64,000 nucleotides of DNA from Streptomyces asoensis (GCF_013085465.1 NZ_CP049838.1:1550001-1614000), one strand, 5' to 3'; counted from the stretch's first letter, positions 51,203-62,508 are shown. A program made the numbers and translations. Notes: generated from the letters alone by a model not told the origin.

Positions 51203-54062
51203 GTGCAGAGGGTTCCCGTGGAGACACCGCTCGAGATCTCCGAACTGGCACGTTGCTCCGCCGTGTTCGTGCCCGGCACCCCGGCCCGAACCGGTGGCGT
51301 CGCCTTCTGGCGACCCGACGACGACGCGCTTCCCGCCGTAGCGGGCCGACGGGTGGAGGATCTGCCCGTCGTTCGGCCTGCCGGCTCCGGGGTGGCACTC
51401 GCGCGCGTACCCGCCGTCGTGCTGCCGGTCGAGGACGCCCTGCCTCTCCTCACCCGCGCGCGTGCCGTGCCGGACGGACACCGGGCCGCCGCTTTCTGGG
51501 GCGCGGCCGCCCTGCTGGCCCTGCGGTGTGTGGCGCGCGGTCTCCTGCTGCCCGGTCTGTCACCTGAGGACCACGACGCCTGGCGGATCGGCCCGCTGGC
51601 TCCGGAGGACGTGGAGCAGGTGCGCCGACTGGCCGCCTCGATGCCGCCCGAGGCACACGCCGTACCGGTGGACGAAACCCCGCCTCTGCGCCTTCCCGAC
51701 CCCGAGCGGCTGCTGCGCGCCTTCCTGGACGCCGTGGCGGACGCGCTGCCCCGCACGCCCGCCGCGCCGCTGATGACGGGAGGTCCGGCCTACGCGGCCC
51801 CGCAGCCCCGACATCTGCCGGAGCTGCGCACGTGGGCGGCCGACGTCGCCTCGGGCCACGACGCCGGCGTACGGATCTCGCTGCGGATCGAGGTCTGCGG
51901 GCTCGAACTGCCCGGGACCGAAGCCCCCAGGTTCCGGGCCGTGCCGCAGGTGCACAGTGTGAGTGACCCCGCGCTCGTCGCGGACGCCACCGACGTCTGG
52001 GCGGACTCCGGCGTCACGCGCGGGGTGTTCGGCCCCCGCGCGCGGATGGACGCACTGCTCGCCCTGCGCCGTGCGGCCCGTGCCTGGCCGGCGCTGACAC
52101 CCCTGCTGTCGGCCACCGTGCCGGATGCCGTCGAACTCCTCGACGAGGAGGTGTCCGGAGCTGCTGGGCGAGGGCTCGCGGGCACTGGCGGGCGCGGGGA
52201 TCGAGGTGCACTGGCCGAGGGAGTTGGCCCGCACCCTGACCGCCCGCGCGGTCGTGGGGCCGCCGGAGGAGGAACGGGGGCCCGACCGGCTCGGCGCGGA
52301 CACGCCGTCCTTCCTGTCGGCGGACTCGCTCCTGACGTTCACCTGGTGGTTCGGGCTGGGCGACCAGCAGCTGACGCGCGAGGAGCTGGACCGGCTGGCC
52401 GAGGCCAACCGGCCTCTGGTGCGGCTGCGCGACCAATGGGTGCTGATCGACCCGCGGGAACTGCGCCGGGCCCGTGCTCAGCAGGACCGCGGGATAACGC
52501 CCGTGGACGCGCTGGGCGCGGCTCTGACGGGCTCGACGGAGGTGGACGGCCGACGGGTCGACGTGCGGCCCACCGGGTGGCTGGCGGCCCTGCGGGAGCG
52601 GCTGACGCGCCCCGAGACGCAGGAGCCCGTGGCGCAGCCCGCGGCCCTCGACGCCACGCTGCGCGACTACCAGCGGCGCGGCCTGGACTGGCTGGCCAGG
52701 ACCACGGCCCTGGGACTGGGGTGCTGTCTGGCGGACGACATGGGGCTCGGCAAGACCATCACGCTGATCGCCCTGCACCTGCATCGCCAGACGGACGCCT
52801 CGGCGGCGGGTCCCACCCTCGTGGTCTGTCCGACCTCCCTGATGGGCAACTGGCAGCGGGAGATCGAGAGGTTCGCGCCGGGGACGCCGGTGCGCCGCTT
52901 CCACGGCCCGCGACGGGATCTGGCGGCGCTGGCCGACGGCGAGTTCGTCCTCACCACCTACGGCACGCTGCGCCTGGACGCGGGGCGGCTCGGCGAGGCG
53001 CCGTGGGGCCTGGTCGTGGCGGACGAGGCGCAGCACGTGAAGAACCCGTACTCGGCGACCGCGCGGGCGCTGCGCACCATCGGCGCACGCGCGCGTGTGG
53101 CGCTCACCGGCACCCCGGTGGAGAACAACCTGTCGGAGCTGTGGGCGATCCTGGACTGGACGACGCCCGGCCTGCTGGGTCGGCTCGGCGCCTTCCGTAG
53201 CCGGTACGCGCGAGCCGTCGAGAGCGGCGGGGACCCGGCCGCGGTGGAGCGGCTCGGCCGGCTCGTGGGACCGTTCCTGCTGCGCCGCCGCAAGTCGGAC
53301 CCGGGGATCGCCCCCGAGCTGCCGCCCAAGACCGAGACCGATCGGCCCGTGGCCCTCACGAGGGAGCAGACCGGCCTGTACGAGGCCGTGGTCCGCGAGA
53401 CGCTCGCGGCGATCGCCGAGGCCGACGACATGGCGCGCCGGGGGCTGATCGTGAAGCTCCTGACCGCCCTCAAACAGATCTGCAACCACCCGGCGCAGTA
53501 CCTGAAGGAGGAACGGCCGAGGACCGCCGGACGCTCCGGGAAACTCGAGCTCCTGGACGAGCTGCTCGACACCCTGCTCGCCGAGGGGTCGAGCGTGCTG
53601 GTCTTCACGCAGTACGTGCGCCTGGCGCGGCTCCTCGAACAGCACTTGGCGGCGCGGGGCGTACCCACGCAGTTCCTGCACGGCGGCACGCCCGTCGCCG
53701 AGCGCGAGCACATGGTCCGGCGCTTCCAGGACGGTGAGGTCCCCGTGTTCCTGTTGTCGCTCAGGGCCGCGGGCACGGGCCTCAACCTCACGCGCGCGGA
53801 GCATGTCGTGCACTACGACCGCTGGTGGAACCCGGCCGTCGAGGCACAGGCCACGGACCGGGCGTACCGCATCGGCCAGACCCGGCCCGTGCAGGTGCAC
53901 CGGCTGATCGCCGAGGGCACGATCGAGGACCGCATCGCCGACCTGCTGCGCCGCAAGCAGGATCTCGCGGACGCCGTTCTCGGGGCCGGCGAGGCGGCGC
54001 TCACGGAACTGACGGACGCCGAGCTGGCCGATCTGGTGGAGCTGCGAGGGGATACGCGATGA
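51203..54062 (+). pseudogene. SNF2/SWI2-type helicase interrupted by a one-base frameshift
   Basis: A DEAD-like SNF2 ATPase split by one extra G at 52157/52158. Frame 1 gives the N-terminal ~318 residues up to ELLDEEVS and then runs out of frame. The rest continues in the next frame with ELLGEGSRALAGAGIEV and the full helicase core: motif I DDMGLGKTIT, motif II ADEAQHVKN, motif III LTGTPVENNL, motif VI DRAYRIGQTR. Removing one G restores an open frame of 952 residues, the expected size. The core shows no other damage, so this is either a very recent mutation or a sequence error in a GC run. The start is GTG 51203, or GTG 51218 with AGAGGG upstream. The stop overlaps the SWIM gene ATG. Confidence 0.88.
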
Positions 54063-55366
54063 ACCGGCACGACAGCGTCGAGGAGCGGACCTTCGCCGCG
54101 CTGCCTCCCGCGCGCGGGAGGGGGTTCGCCGAGACGTGGTGGGGACGGGCGTGGCTGGCCGCGCTCGAGGACGGCGCGCTGGACGGGGAGCAGGTGCGGA
54201 CGGGCCGCCGGCTCGCGCGCGCGGGCGCCGTGGGCGCGGTGTCGGTGCGACCGGGGCGCGTCACGGCCGTCGTCCAGGACCGCGATCACACGCAGCACCG
54301 GGCCGACGTGCTGCTCGACAGGCTCTCGGACGACCAGTGGGACCGTCTTCTGGACCTTGCGGTGGAGCGGGCGGGGCACGTCGCCGCGCTGCTCGACCGG
54401 GAGATGCCGCCGCATCTGGTCGAGGACGCCGAGTCGGCCGGCATCGACCTGCTGCCGGGGCTGGGCGACCTGGAGGCGCAGTGCGACTGCGACGCCTGGG
54501 ACCACTGCGGTCACACGGCGGCGGTCTGCTACCAGGTGGCGAGGCTGCTCGACCAGGATCCCTTCGTCCTCCTGCTGCTTCGGGGACGTGCCGAACAGAG
54601 CCTGCTGGACGACCTCCAGGCGCGTGGCTCCGCCGCTCGGTCCGAGGCGGAGCCGCTGCGGACCGAAGGTGGGGGTGTGGACGCGGCGGAGGCGTACGCG
54701 GCCGGGAACATCCTGCCTCCGCTGCCCGCGGTGCCCGAACTCCCGCCGGAGCCGGGTGTGCCGCCCTCGTTGGACACCGATGCCCCTCCCCCGGCCGGGG
54801 TCGAACCGGCCGCGCTGGAGATCCTGGCCGCCCGGACGGCCGCCGCGGCGCACCTGCTGCTCGCGGAGGCACTCGGCGAAGGGGCGGAGCGGCGTGCGCC
54901 GACGGCACGGTTGACCGTCGGCCAGGACGCCGTACGGCTGGCGGAGGGGGCTCTCGACGTACCTGGGACGGTGGATCGCCCCGGCGAGGCCGTGCTGGGC
55001 CGTCTCGCCACCGGATCGGAGCGCTCCCGGGCGGAGCTGGCCGCCGCCGTCCGGGCGTGGCGACACGGCGGGGTGGCTGCCCTGTCCGTGCTCGAGGAGG
55101 AGTGGGCCGTGGAGGGCGAGGCGTTCGCACGCGCGCGTGCCGCGCTGGACTCGGCCTGGGAGGAGGACGATCGGCCGGTGCTGCGGGCACGGGGGAACCG
55201 GTGGACGGTCGTCGGGACGGCCTGCCAACTGCGGCTGGGGCGGGACGGCAGATGGTGGCCGTACCGCGAGGAGGGCGGCCGCTGGATGCCGGCCGGGGAT
55301 GCGGCCCACGACCCGGCGACGGCTCTGGCCGGGGCCCGGCCCGACAGCGAGGAAGCGCTTTCCTAG
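54059..55366 (+). CDS. SWIM zinc-finger protein, partner of the SNF2 helicase
   Basis: A 435-residue protein with a SWIM-type CxCx(n)CxH motif (QCDCDAWDHCGHTAAVCYQVA near 140-160, broken here) after an N-terminal module typical of the family (RTFAALPPARGRGFAETWWGRAWL). The C-terminal half is Ala/Glu rich and repeats helix-forming segments. SWIM proteins are commonly encoded next to SNF2 helicases in actinobacteria and are thought to bind DNA or protein. Its ATG overlaps the helicase stop (ATGA), so expression depends on translation of the frame that carries the intact helicase core. A hairpin follows 26 bp after its stop. Confidence 0.9.
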   Translation: MNRHDSVEERTFAALPPARGRGFAETWWGRAWLAALEDGALDGEQVRTGRRLARAGAVGAVSVRPGRVTAVVQDRDHTQHRADVLLDRLSDDQWDRLLDLAVERAGHVAALLDREMPPHLVEDAESAGIDLLPGLGDLEAQCDCDAWDHCGHTAAVCYQVARLLDQDPFVLLLLRGRAEQSLLDDLQARGSAARSEAEPLRTEGGGVDAAEAYAAGNILPPLPAVPELPPEPGVPPSLDTDAPPPAGVEPAALEILAARTAAAAHLLLAEALGEGAERRAPTARLTVGQDAVRLAEGALDVPGTVDRPGEAVLGRLATGSERSRAELAAAVRAWRHGGVAALSVLEEEWAVEGEAFARARAALDSAWEEDDRPVLRARGNRWTVVGTACQLRLGRDGRWWPYREEGGRWMPAGDAAHDPATALAGARPDSEEALS

Positions 55367-55392
55367 GCCCGGGGCTCCCTACGGCGCCAAAC

Positions 55393-55424
55393 GGGGCGTC
55401 GGTCCGACGGGCGGCCGACGCCCC
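55393..55424 (+). terminator. hairpin after the SNF2/SWIM genes
   Basis: A perfect 10-bp stem, GGGGCGTCGG (55393-55402) with CCGACGCCCC (55415-55424), and a 12-nt loop. It lies 26 bp past the SWIM stop and ahead of the next gene on the same strand, so it isolates the two transcripts. Confidence 0.75.
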
Positions 55425-55517
55425 ATGTTCACCCGGAGGTCGTACGGCGTTCGGGGCGTGCCCCAACTCTGGCCGCTGTCAGCGAACTTGTCGCATCTCT
55501 TCTCCTCAGGAGGCCTG

Positions 55518-56861
55518 ATGTCCCCGCACGCCACCGGTCGGCGCCGCGTCCACCGTTCCGTCGCGGCGGGCGTACCGCTCGCCGTGCTGGCCGCGCTCGC
55601 CACCGCCGGACCGGCCACCGCGGGCACGCCCGCCCAGGAGGCGCACGTCACGCGGACCGCGACGCTCGGCGACATCCCCCTCGGGGCGTTCAGCAACGCG
55701 CTGCTGCCCGGCACGGTGGCCGACGACCGGGGCGTGGACCTCGGCGGCATCGGCAGCGACATCTTTCCGGCGGGCCGCAAGGGCGAGTTCTGGACAGTCA
55801 CCGACCGCGGGCCCAACGGACAGACCAAGGTGGGCGGCACCAAGCGCCGTACGTTCCCCGTGCCCGGGTTCGATCCGGCGATCGTGCGGATCCGGGTGTC
55901 CGGCGACACGGTCAAGGTGCTCCAGGCGATCCCGGTCACCACGAAGTCGGGCAAGCCCGTGACGGGCCTGTCGAACCAGGCGGCGCGCGACGAGGCGCCG
56001 TACTCCTACGACGCGCAGACGCCTGTGCCGTACAACCCGAACGGGCTGGACACCGAGGGCATCGTGCGGGCGGCGGACGGGAGTTTCTGGCTCGTCGACG
56101 AGTACGGGCCCTCGCTGGTGCACGTCTCCGCGCGCGGGAAGGTGCTGACGCGTTACGTGCCGCAGGGGCTGAAGCTCACGGGCACGGACTACCCGGTGGT
56201 GGAGGCGCTGCCGGCGGTCCTGCTGCACCGGAAGATCAACCGCGGCTTCGAGGGCCTGGCCCAACTCCCGGGCGGCGACCTCGTCCTGGCGGTGCAGAGC
56301 CCGCTGTCGCTTCCGGACACGGACGCGGGAGAGAGTTCGCGGACCACGCGTCTGCTGCGTTTCTCGCCGAAGAAGAAGGCCGTCACCGCCGAGTACGCGT
56401 ACCGCTTCGACCCGGTCGACGTGGTCGACCCGAGCGAGGACGACACCTCCGAGCTCAAGATCTCCTCGGTGGTCGCCGTGGGCGACGACCGGCTGCTCGT
56501 GGAGGAGCGCACCGACAAGGCCGCGCGACTGCACCTGGTACGACTGAGCCGGGCGGCGAACATCCTGGGCAGCCGCTGGGACGACGACGCGACGTCCCCG
56601 TCGCTGGAGCAGCTGAACGACCCCGCGGCCTCCGGAGTCCCGGTGCTGTCGAAGCGCCTGGCCGTCGATCTCGGCACGGTCGCCGGAGTGCCCGGGAAGA
56701 TCGAGGGCGTCGCGCTGGTGGACCACTCCACGCTGGCCCTCATCAACGACAACGACTTCGGGATGACGGACGGCGCCGGCGCGTTCGACGCGCAGGGCCG
56801 GCTCGTCGACAGCGGTATCGAGACGACGGTCACCTACGTGCGGCTGCCGCGGGGCGTGTGA
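55518..56861 (+). CDS. secreted phytase-like esterase (esterase-like activity of phytase family)
   Basis: A 447-residue exported protein. A Sec signal peptide covers about residues 1-35 (cleavage near TAGTPAQ). The mature part is the beta-propeller-like domain of the 'esterase-like activity of phytase' family: FWTVTDRGPNGQTKVG, then LDTEGIVRAADGSFWLVDEYGPSLVHV, and NRGFEGLAQLPGGDL. Acidic residues in DEYGP and FEG are conserved and could bind metal. ATG 55518 has AGGAGG four bases upstream. It may act on organic phosphates or esters outside the cell. Convergent with the proline-rich membrane gene. Confidence 0.9.
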   Translation: MSPHATGRRRVHRSVAAGVPLAVLAALATAGPATAGTPAQEAHVTRTATLGDIPLGAFSNALLPGTVADDRGVDLGGIGSDIFPAGRKGEFWTVTDRGPNGQTKVGGTKRRTFPVPGFDPAIVRIRVSGDTVKVLQAIPVTTKSGKPVTGLSNQAARDEAPYSYDAQTPVPYNPNGLDTEGIVRAADGSFWLVDEYGPSLVHVSARGKVLTRYVPQGLKLTGTDYPVVEALPAVLLHRKINRGFEGLAQLPGGDLVLAVQSPLSLPDTDAGESSRTTRLLRFSPKKKAVTAEYAYRFDPVDVVDPSEDDTSELKISSVVAVGDDRLLVEERTDKAARLHLVRLSRAANILGSRWDDDATSPSLEQLNDPAASGVPVLSKRLAVDLGTVAGVPGKIEGVALVDHSTLALINDNDFGMTDGAGAFDAQGRLVDSGIETTVTYVRLPRGV

Positions 56862-56897
56862 GCCACGGCACCTCGGCACGCGCGCGTGCGCTGACCG

Positions 56898-56919
56898 GCG
56901 GCCACGCGCACGTGGCCGC
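56898..56919. terminator. short perfect hairpin between convergent genes
   Basis: A 9-bp perfect stem (GCGGCCACG at 56898-56906 with CGTGGCCGC at 56911-56919) and a 4-nt loop. It begins 37 bp after the esterase stop and its right end touches the TAG of the opposing gene. Probably bidirectional. Confidence 0.7.
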
Positions 56920-57386
56920 TAGGGCAGCAGCTCCTCCAGGGACGGCAGCAGTGACTCGAGATCGCTCGGCAGATCGCTCGGCAACGCGGTCGGCAGTTGG
57001 CTCGGCAGTCGGGTGGGGAGCTGCGACGGCAGTTCGGTCGGCAAGCCGCTGGGCAGCTCGACCGGAAGGCTGAAGGACGGGGCGGGAGTGGCGCCGCTGC
57101 CGGTGCTGTCGCCGCCGTTCGGCTCGTCGGCCGGTGAATCGTCGCCTCTCATCAACACGACGGCGACCACGGCTCCGGCGGTGACGAGCAGCGCGAGGAC
57201 GACGAAGAGGGGGTTCCGCCGCCTTCCGGGCCCGCCCGGCGGACCCGATGGTGGTGGCGGCGACCAGCCGCCCCCGCCCGTCCCGTCGTCGGGTCCGTAG
57301 CCGGAGCGGGGCGGTCCGAAGCCGCCCGGAGGCGGCATGTCGCCCGGCGGTCCGGGCGGTCGAGGCGGTACGGGCGGCATGGCCAT
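56919..57386 (-). CDS. proline-rich single-span membrane protein with LPS-repeat tail
   Basis: A 155-residue protein. A cytoplasmic Pro/Gly-rich N-terminus (~1-55) is followed by one membrane span (~60-78, PLFVVLALLVTAGAVVAVVL) and an outer Asp/Ser/Gly linker. The tail is built from repeats of LPSxLPTx (ELPSGLPTELPSQLPTRLPS) and ends in an acidic LESLLPSLEELLP. The 4-residue period places Leu-Pro regularly, so the tail is an extended, cell-wall-facing rod rather than a coiled coil. ATG 57386 is used; a second ATG at 57380 is possible. No known function. Confidence 0.75.
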   Translation of the reverse strand: MAMPPVPPRPPGPPGDMPPPGGFGPPRSGYGPDDGTGGGGWSPPPPSGPPGGPGRRRNPLFVVLALLVTAGAVVAVVLMRGDDSPADEPNGGDSTGSGATPAPSFSLPVELPSGLPTELPSQLPTRLPSQLPTALPSDLPSDLESLLPSLEELLP

Positions 57387-57559
57387 ACCGTCCAGCGTCG
57401 CGGTGAACCGCTCGCGGCGCGAGCCCCGCACGGAAGTTGATACCGACTCATGTCATGGACCGCATGATTCCGGCGTATTCCGCGCGGAGACCGCTCGAAG
57501 CCGCGCGGAGACCATGGCGAGGACCGAGAGAGACCGAGCGCAGACCGATCGTTCGACGG

Positions 57560-57597
57560 CACGCGTGTGTGCACGCTCACCGGCACACACACGCGTG
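57560..57597 (-). terminator. terminator hairpin after xylA
   Basis: A perfect 12-bp stem, CACGCGTGTGTG (57560-57571) with CACACACGCGTG (57586-57597), and a 14-nt loop, starting 10 bp past the xylA stop on the minus strand. The loop flanks contain further CA/GT steps, which allow register slippage of the stem. Confidence 0.8.
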
Positions 57598-57606
57598 CGT
57601 GCCGGT

Positions 57607-58901
<1,295 letters not shown>

Positions 58902-60347
58902 ATGTCAGCAGCCGAGGGTCCGCTCGTCGTCGGCGTGGACACGTCCACCCAGTCCACCAAGGCGCTGGTCGTCGACGCGGCCACCGGCCAGGTCGTCGCG
59001 AGCGGCCAGGCACCGCACACGGTGTCCTCCGGGGCCGGCCGCGAGAGCGACCCCCGCCAGTGGTGGGACGCCCTGCGCGAGGCCCTGCACCAGTGCGGTG
59101 ACGCGGCCCGCGAGGCCGCCGCGGTATCGGTCGGCGGGCAGCAGCACGGGCTCGTCACCCTGGACGAGCGCGGCGAGCCGGTCCGCCCGGCGCTGCTGTG
59201 GAACGACGTACGCTCGGCCCCGCAGGCCCGTCGGCTGACCGAGGAACTGGGCGGAGCGAAGTTCTGGGCGGAGCGCACCGGGTCCGTCCCGGCCGCGTCC
59301 TTCACGGTCACGAAGTGGGCCTGGCTGGCGGAGCACGAGCCGGAGGCCCTGCGCGCCACGAAGGCCGTACGTCTCCCCCACGACTACCTCACCGAGCGCC
59401 TCACGGGTGAGGGCACCACCGACCGCGGTGACGCCTCCGGCACCGGCTGGTGGGCGTCCGCGACCGAGTCGTACGACGCGGAGATCCTCGCCCACGTGGG
59501 GCTCGACCCGGCGCTGCTGCCCCGCGTGGTGCGGCCCGGGGAAGTGGCGGGCACCGTGCGCGACAGCCACGACCTGCCCTTCGCCAAGGGCACCCTGGTC
59601 GCGCCGGGCACCGGCGACAACGCCGCGGCGGCGCTGGGCCTCGGGCTGCGCCCCGGCACGCCCGTGCTGAGCCTCGGCACGTCGGGCACGGTGTACGCGG
59701 TGGCGAAGCGCCGCCCCACCGACCCCACCGGCACCGTGGCCGGCTTCGCCGACGCGCACGGCGACTGGCTGCCGCTGGCCTGCACCCTGAACTGCACGCT
59801 CGCCGTCGACCGCGTCGCCGCCCTGCTGGGCCTGGACCGCGAGGCCGTGGAGCCCACCGCGGACCTCACGCTGCTGCCCTACCTGGACGGCGAACGCACC
59901 CCGAACCTGCCGAACGCCTCCGGCCTCCTGCACGGTCTGCGCCACGACACGACCGCCGGCCAGCTGCTCCAGGCCGCCTACGACGGCGCCGTGCACTCCC
60001 TGCTCGGCGCGCTGGACCTGGTCCTCGACGAGGACGCGGACCGTTCGGCTCCCCTGCTGCTGATCGGCGGCGGCGCCCGGGGCACGGCCTGGCAGCAGAC
60101 CGTGCGCCGACTGTCCGGGCGGCCGGTCCAGGTGCCCGAGGCCAAGGAGCTCGTCGCGCTGGGTGCCGCGGCACAGGCGGCGGGCCTGCTGACCGGCGAG
60201 GACCCGGCCGCCGTCGCCCGCCGCTGGAACACCGCCCGGGGCCCGGTGCTCGACGCCGTCGAGCGGGACGAGGCGGCGCTCGCCAGGATCGCCGGGGTAC
60301 TCTCCGACGCGGCCCCGCTGCTGGAACGGGGCACGGACACCCACTGA
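58902..60347 (+). CDS. xylB: xylulokinase
   Basis: A 481-residue FGGY-family kinase that phosphorylates D-xylulose to xylulose-5-phosphate. The N-terminal phosphate motif is GVDTSTQSTKALVVD, followed by VGGQQHGLVTLD, the catalytic-base region GDASGTGWW, and the C-terminal ATP motif LGTSGTVYAV plus GGGARGTAWQQ. ATG 58902 is preceded by GAGGGAGAG. It is divergent from xylA and followed after 22 bp by the ROK regulator, forming a xylB-ROK transcript. Together with xylA it feeds xylose into the pentose phosphate pathway; no xylose transporter gene is seen in the window. Confidence 0.97.
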   Translation: MSAAEGPLVVGVDTSTQSTKALVVDAATGQVVASGQAPHTVSSGAGRESDPRQWWDALREALHQCGDAAREAAAVSVGGQQHGLVTLDERGEPVRPALLWNDVRSAPQARRLTEELGGAKFWAERTGSVPAASFTVTKWAWLAEHEPEALRATKAVRLPHDYLTERLTGEGTTDRGDASGTGWWASATESYDAEILAHVGLDPALLPRVVRPGEVAGTVRDSHDLPFAKGTLVAPGTGDNAAAALGLGLRPGTPVLSLGTSGTVYAVAKRRPTDPTGTVAGFADAHGDWLPLACTLNCTLAVDRVAALLGLDREAVEPTADLTLLPYLDGERTPNLPNASGLLHGLRHDTTAGQLLQAAYDGAVHSLLGALDLVLDEDADRSAPLLLIGGGARGTAWQQTVRRLSGRPVQVPEAKELVALGAAAQAAGLLTGEDPAAVARRWNTARGPVLDAVERDEAALARIAGVLSDAAPLLERGTDTH

Positions 60348-60369
60348 GCATCGACGAATCGACGGAGGC

Positions 60370-61578
60370 ATGACCGCACCGCTGCACGAGGCCCGGCCGA
60401 CCGGCCCGGGGCGCGCACTGCCCGACACCCAGCAGGGCATGCGCCGCCGCAACCTGGCCCGGGTGATGCACGCCGTCAGCGCCGAGGGACCGCTCTCGCG
60501 CGCGGCGGTCGCCTCACGCATCGGCCTGACCCGGGCAGCGGTCTCGACCCTCGTCGACGAACTCATACGCACCGGACTGCTCGAAGAGCTGGGCCCCGAG
60601 CGGCCGGGCCGGGTGGGCCGCCCCGGTTCGGCGCTCGCGGTGAGCGGGCGCGGCCCGTCGGGCATAGGTGCCGAGATCGGCGTCGACCACCTGGCGGCCT
60701 GCGCCGTCGACCTGCGTGGCGAGGTGCGGGCCCGCGCCGTGCGGCACGGCACGAACCGGGGCCGCTCCCCCGAGCCGGTGGTCGAGGAACTGACCGGCCT
60801 CGTGCGCCAGGTGGTCGCCGAGGCCGAGCGTGAAGGGCTGTGGCCGGCCGGACTCGCCGTGGCCGTCCCCGGCCTGGTCGCCCGCGACGCCCGTACGGTC
60901 GTCCGCGCGCCCAACCTCGACTGGCAGGACGTCGATCTCGGCGCGCTGCTGCCCGGGGAGTTCCCGCTGACCGTGGACAACGAGGCCAACTTCGGCGGAC
61001 TGGCCGAACTCTGGCTCGGCGCGGACACTCCGGGAGACTTCCTGCACGTCTCGGCGGAGATCGGCATCGGCGCCGCGCTGGTCGTGGACGGCAGCCTGCT
61101 GCGCGGCACCCGCGGCTTCGCCGGTGAGCTGGGCCATGTGCCGGTGCACCCCGACGGACCGGAGTGCGTGTGCGGCGGGCGCGGATGTCTGGAGCAGTAC
61201 GCCGGCGAGGAAGCCGTGCTGCGCGCCGCCGGGCTGGAACCGGGCGAGGACCGCGTCGGACTCCTCGCGGGACGCGCCGCGGACGGCGACCCAGAGGTAC
61301 GGCGGGCGCTGCGCGAGGCGGGAACGGCTCTCGGTATCGCTCTCACCGGCGCGCTCAATCTCCTGGACCCGGAGGGCGTCGTGCTCGGTGGCGCCCTGGC
61401 CGGGCTCGCGCCGTGGCTGCTGCCGTCGCTCGAGACCGAGCTCGCCCGGCGTACGGCGGGTCCCGCCCGTCCTGTGTCCGTCTCGCGGCTGGGTCCCGAG
61501 GGCCCGTTGCTGGGGGCCGCGCACTCGGTGGTGCGGGCCGTGCTGGACGATCCCGCGGCGGTGGCGGAGCGGGCCTGA
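60370..61578 (+). CDS. ROK-family transcriptional regulator, probable xylose repressor
   Basis: A 402-residue ROK regulator. An N-terminal winged helix (~25-80, LSRAAVASRIGLTRAAVSTLV) is joined to a sugar-kinase-like ROK domain. The domain has PNLDWQDVDL and VDNEANFGGLAELW (sugar contacts) and the zinc motif ECVCGGRGCLEQYAG with three Cys and the conserved His before it (GELGHVPVHP). It should bind xylose and repress the divergent xylA/xylB promoters. ATG 60370 is used although its GGAGG sits only one base away. It is coupled to xylB by a short gap. Confidence 0.93.
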   Translation: MTAPLHEARPTGPGRALPDTQQGMRRRNLARVMHAVSAEGPLSRAAVASRIGLTRAAVSTLVDELIRTGLLEELGPERPGRVGRPGSALAVSGRGPSGIGAEIGVDHLAACAVDLRGEVRARAVRHGTNRGRSPEPVVEELTGLVRQVVAEAEREGLWPAGLAVAVPGLVARDARTVVRAPNLDWQDVDLGALLPGEFPLTVDNEANFGGLAELWLGADTPGDFLHVSAEIGIGAALVVDGSLLRGTRGFAGELGHVPVHPDGPECVCGGRGCLEQYAGEEAVLRAAGLEPGEDRVGLLAGRAADGDPEVRRALREAGTALGIALTGALNLLDPEGVVLGGALAGLAPWLLPSLETELARRTAGPARPVSVSRLGPEGPLLGAAHSVVRAVLDDPAAVAERA

Positions 61579-61908
61579 GCGGACGGGGCCATGGACCGGT
61601 CGCGTCGCCGGCCGGCCTCCGCCCTCGTGTCGGCCGAAGGGCCGATGGGACCTGGAACTCCCCGTTCGGGTGAGCGAGTTGTCCACAGTTCCACGCTCGT
61701 CCACCGAATCCCGGCGTGTCCTCCTGCCCGACCCGCAGGCGCCGTAGCGTAATGCGTGCGGGACACAGCCGCCGCATGGTGACGGCAGTGGCCGGCCGGT
61801 AAGCGATCACGGGTTCGGCGAGTCGGACGCGTACCGGATCGACCGACGCCCCGCACGCGCTCCGGTGCCGCCCGCCGGACGTCCGAGACCCCGAAAGGCA
61901 GCACCTCT
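61579..61908. other. 330-bp gap upstream of the amidase gene
   Basis: No gene found. It contains CATGGACCGGTC-like GC palindromes and a possible promoter (TTGTCC near 61680 and later AT-richer TAGCGTAATG near 61745), but none is a convincing consensus. The last part is the amidase leader with GAAAGG ten bases before GTG 61909. Confidence 0.4.
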
Positions 61909-62508
61909 GTGGAACGAGCGAAAACCCTCCCCGGCCGACGCCGGATCCTGAAGGGCGCCGCCCTCGCCGCCGTTCCCTACGTGCTGCTGCCCGACGCGCG
62001 GGCCGACGCCGGGCCCCGGACCGTCGACTACCCGCTCGCCGAGTGGCAGCCCGCGACCCCCGCAAACCGCACCGCGGCGAACCGCCCCACCACCCATCCC
62101 GTCGACCGCGTCGTCATCCACGTCACACAGACCCTCTGTGCCAAGGCCCTGACCGTCTTTCAGAACCCGCGGAAGAAGGTGTCCGCCCACTACGTCGTGC
62201 GCTCCGTGGACGGTCATGTGGCGCAGTGCGTGCGCGAGTCGGACATCGCCTGGCACGCGGGGAACTGGGACTACAACACCCGCAGCATCGGTATCGAGCA
62301 CGAAGGATGGGTGGACAGACCGGCCTACTTCACCGCCGCCCTCTACGAGGGGTCCGCCCGGCTGACGGCGTCGGTCTGCGACCGGTTCGGCATCCCGAGG
62401 GACCGGGCGCACATCATCGGCCACTACGAGGTGCCGGGCACCGATCACACCGATCCCGGTCCGAACTGGGACTGGGGCCGCTACATGAGACTCGTCGGGC
62501 GCGCGTAA
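61909..62508 (+). CDS. N-acetylmuramoyl-L-alanine amidase (PGRP/amidase_2 type), Tat-type signal
   Basis: A 199-residue exported amidase. The signal GRRRILKGAALAAVPYVLL has a twin-arginine-like motif, with cleavage near DARADA. The catalytic domain has the zinc and substrate residues His in VIHVTQT, Tyr in SAHYVVRS, His in IAWHAGNW, Glu in GIEHEGWV and the final His/Asp region DHTDPGPNWDW. It cleaves the lactyl amide bond between MurNAc and L-Ala in peptidoglycan. GTG 61909 is used. It stands alone between the xyl locus and the GAF regulator; cell-wall turnover or prey/phage lysis roles are possible. Confidence 0.93.
   Translation: MERAKTLPGRRRILKGAALAAVPYVLLPDARADAGPRTVDYPLAEWQPATPANRTAANRPTTHPVDRVVIHVTQTLCAKALTVFQNPRKKVSAHYVVRSVDGHVAQCVRESDIAWHAGNWDYNTRSIGIEHEGWVDRPAYFTAALYEGSARLTASVCDRFGIPRDRAHIIGHYEVPGTDHTDPGPNWDWGRYMRLVGRA

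Noticed and set aside
58905..61904. A 999-codon minus-strand frame opposite xylB and the ROK gene
   Set aside because: The opposite strand encodes textbook xylB and ROK proteins; this frame is a composition artefact without motifs.
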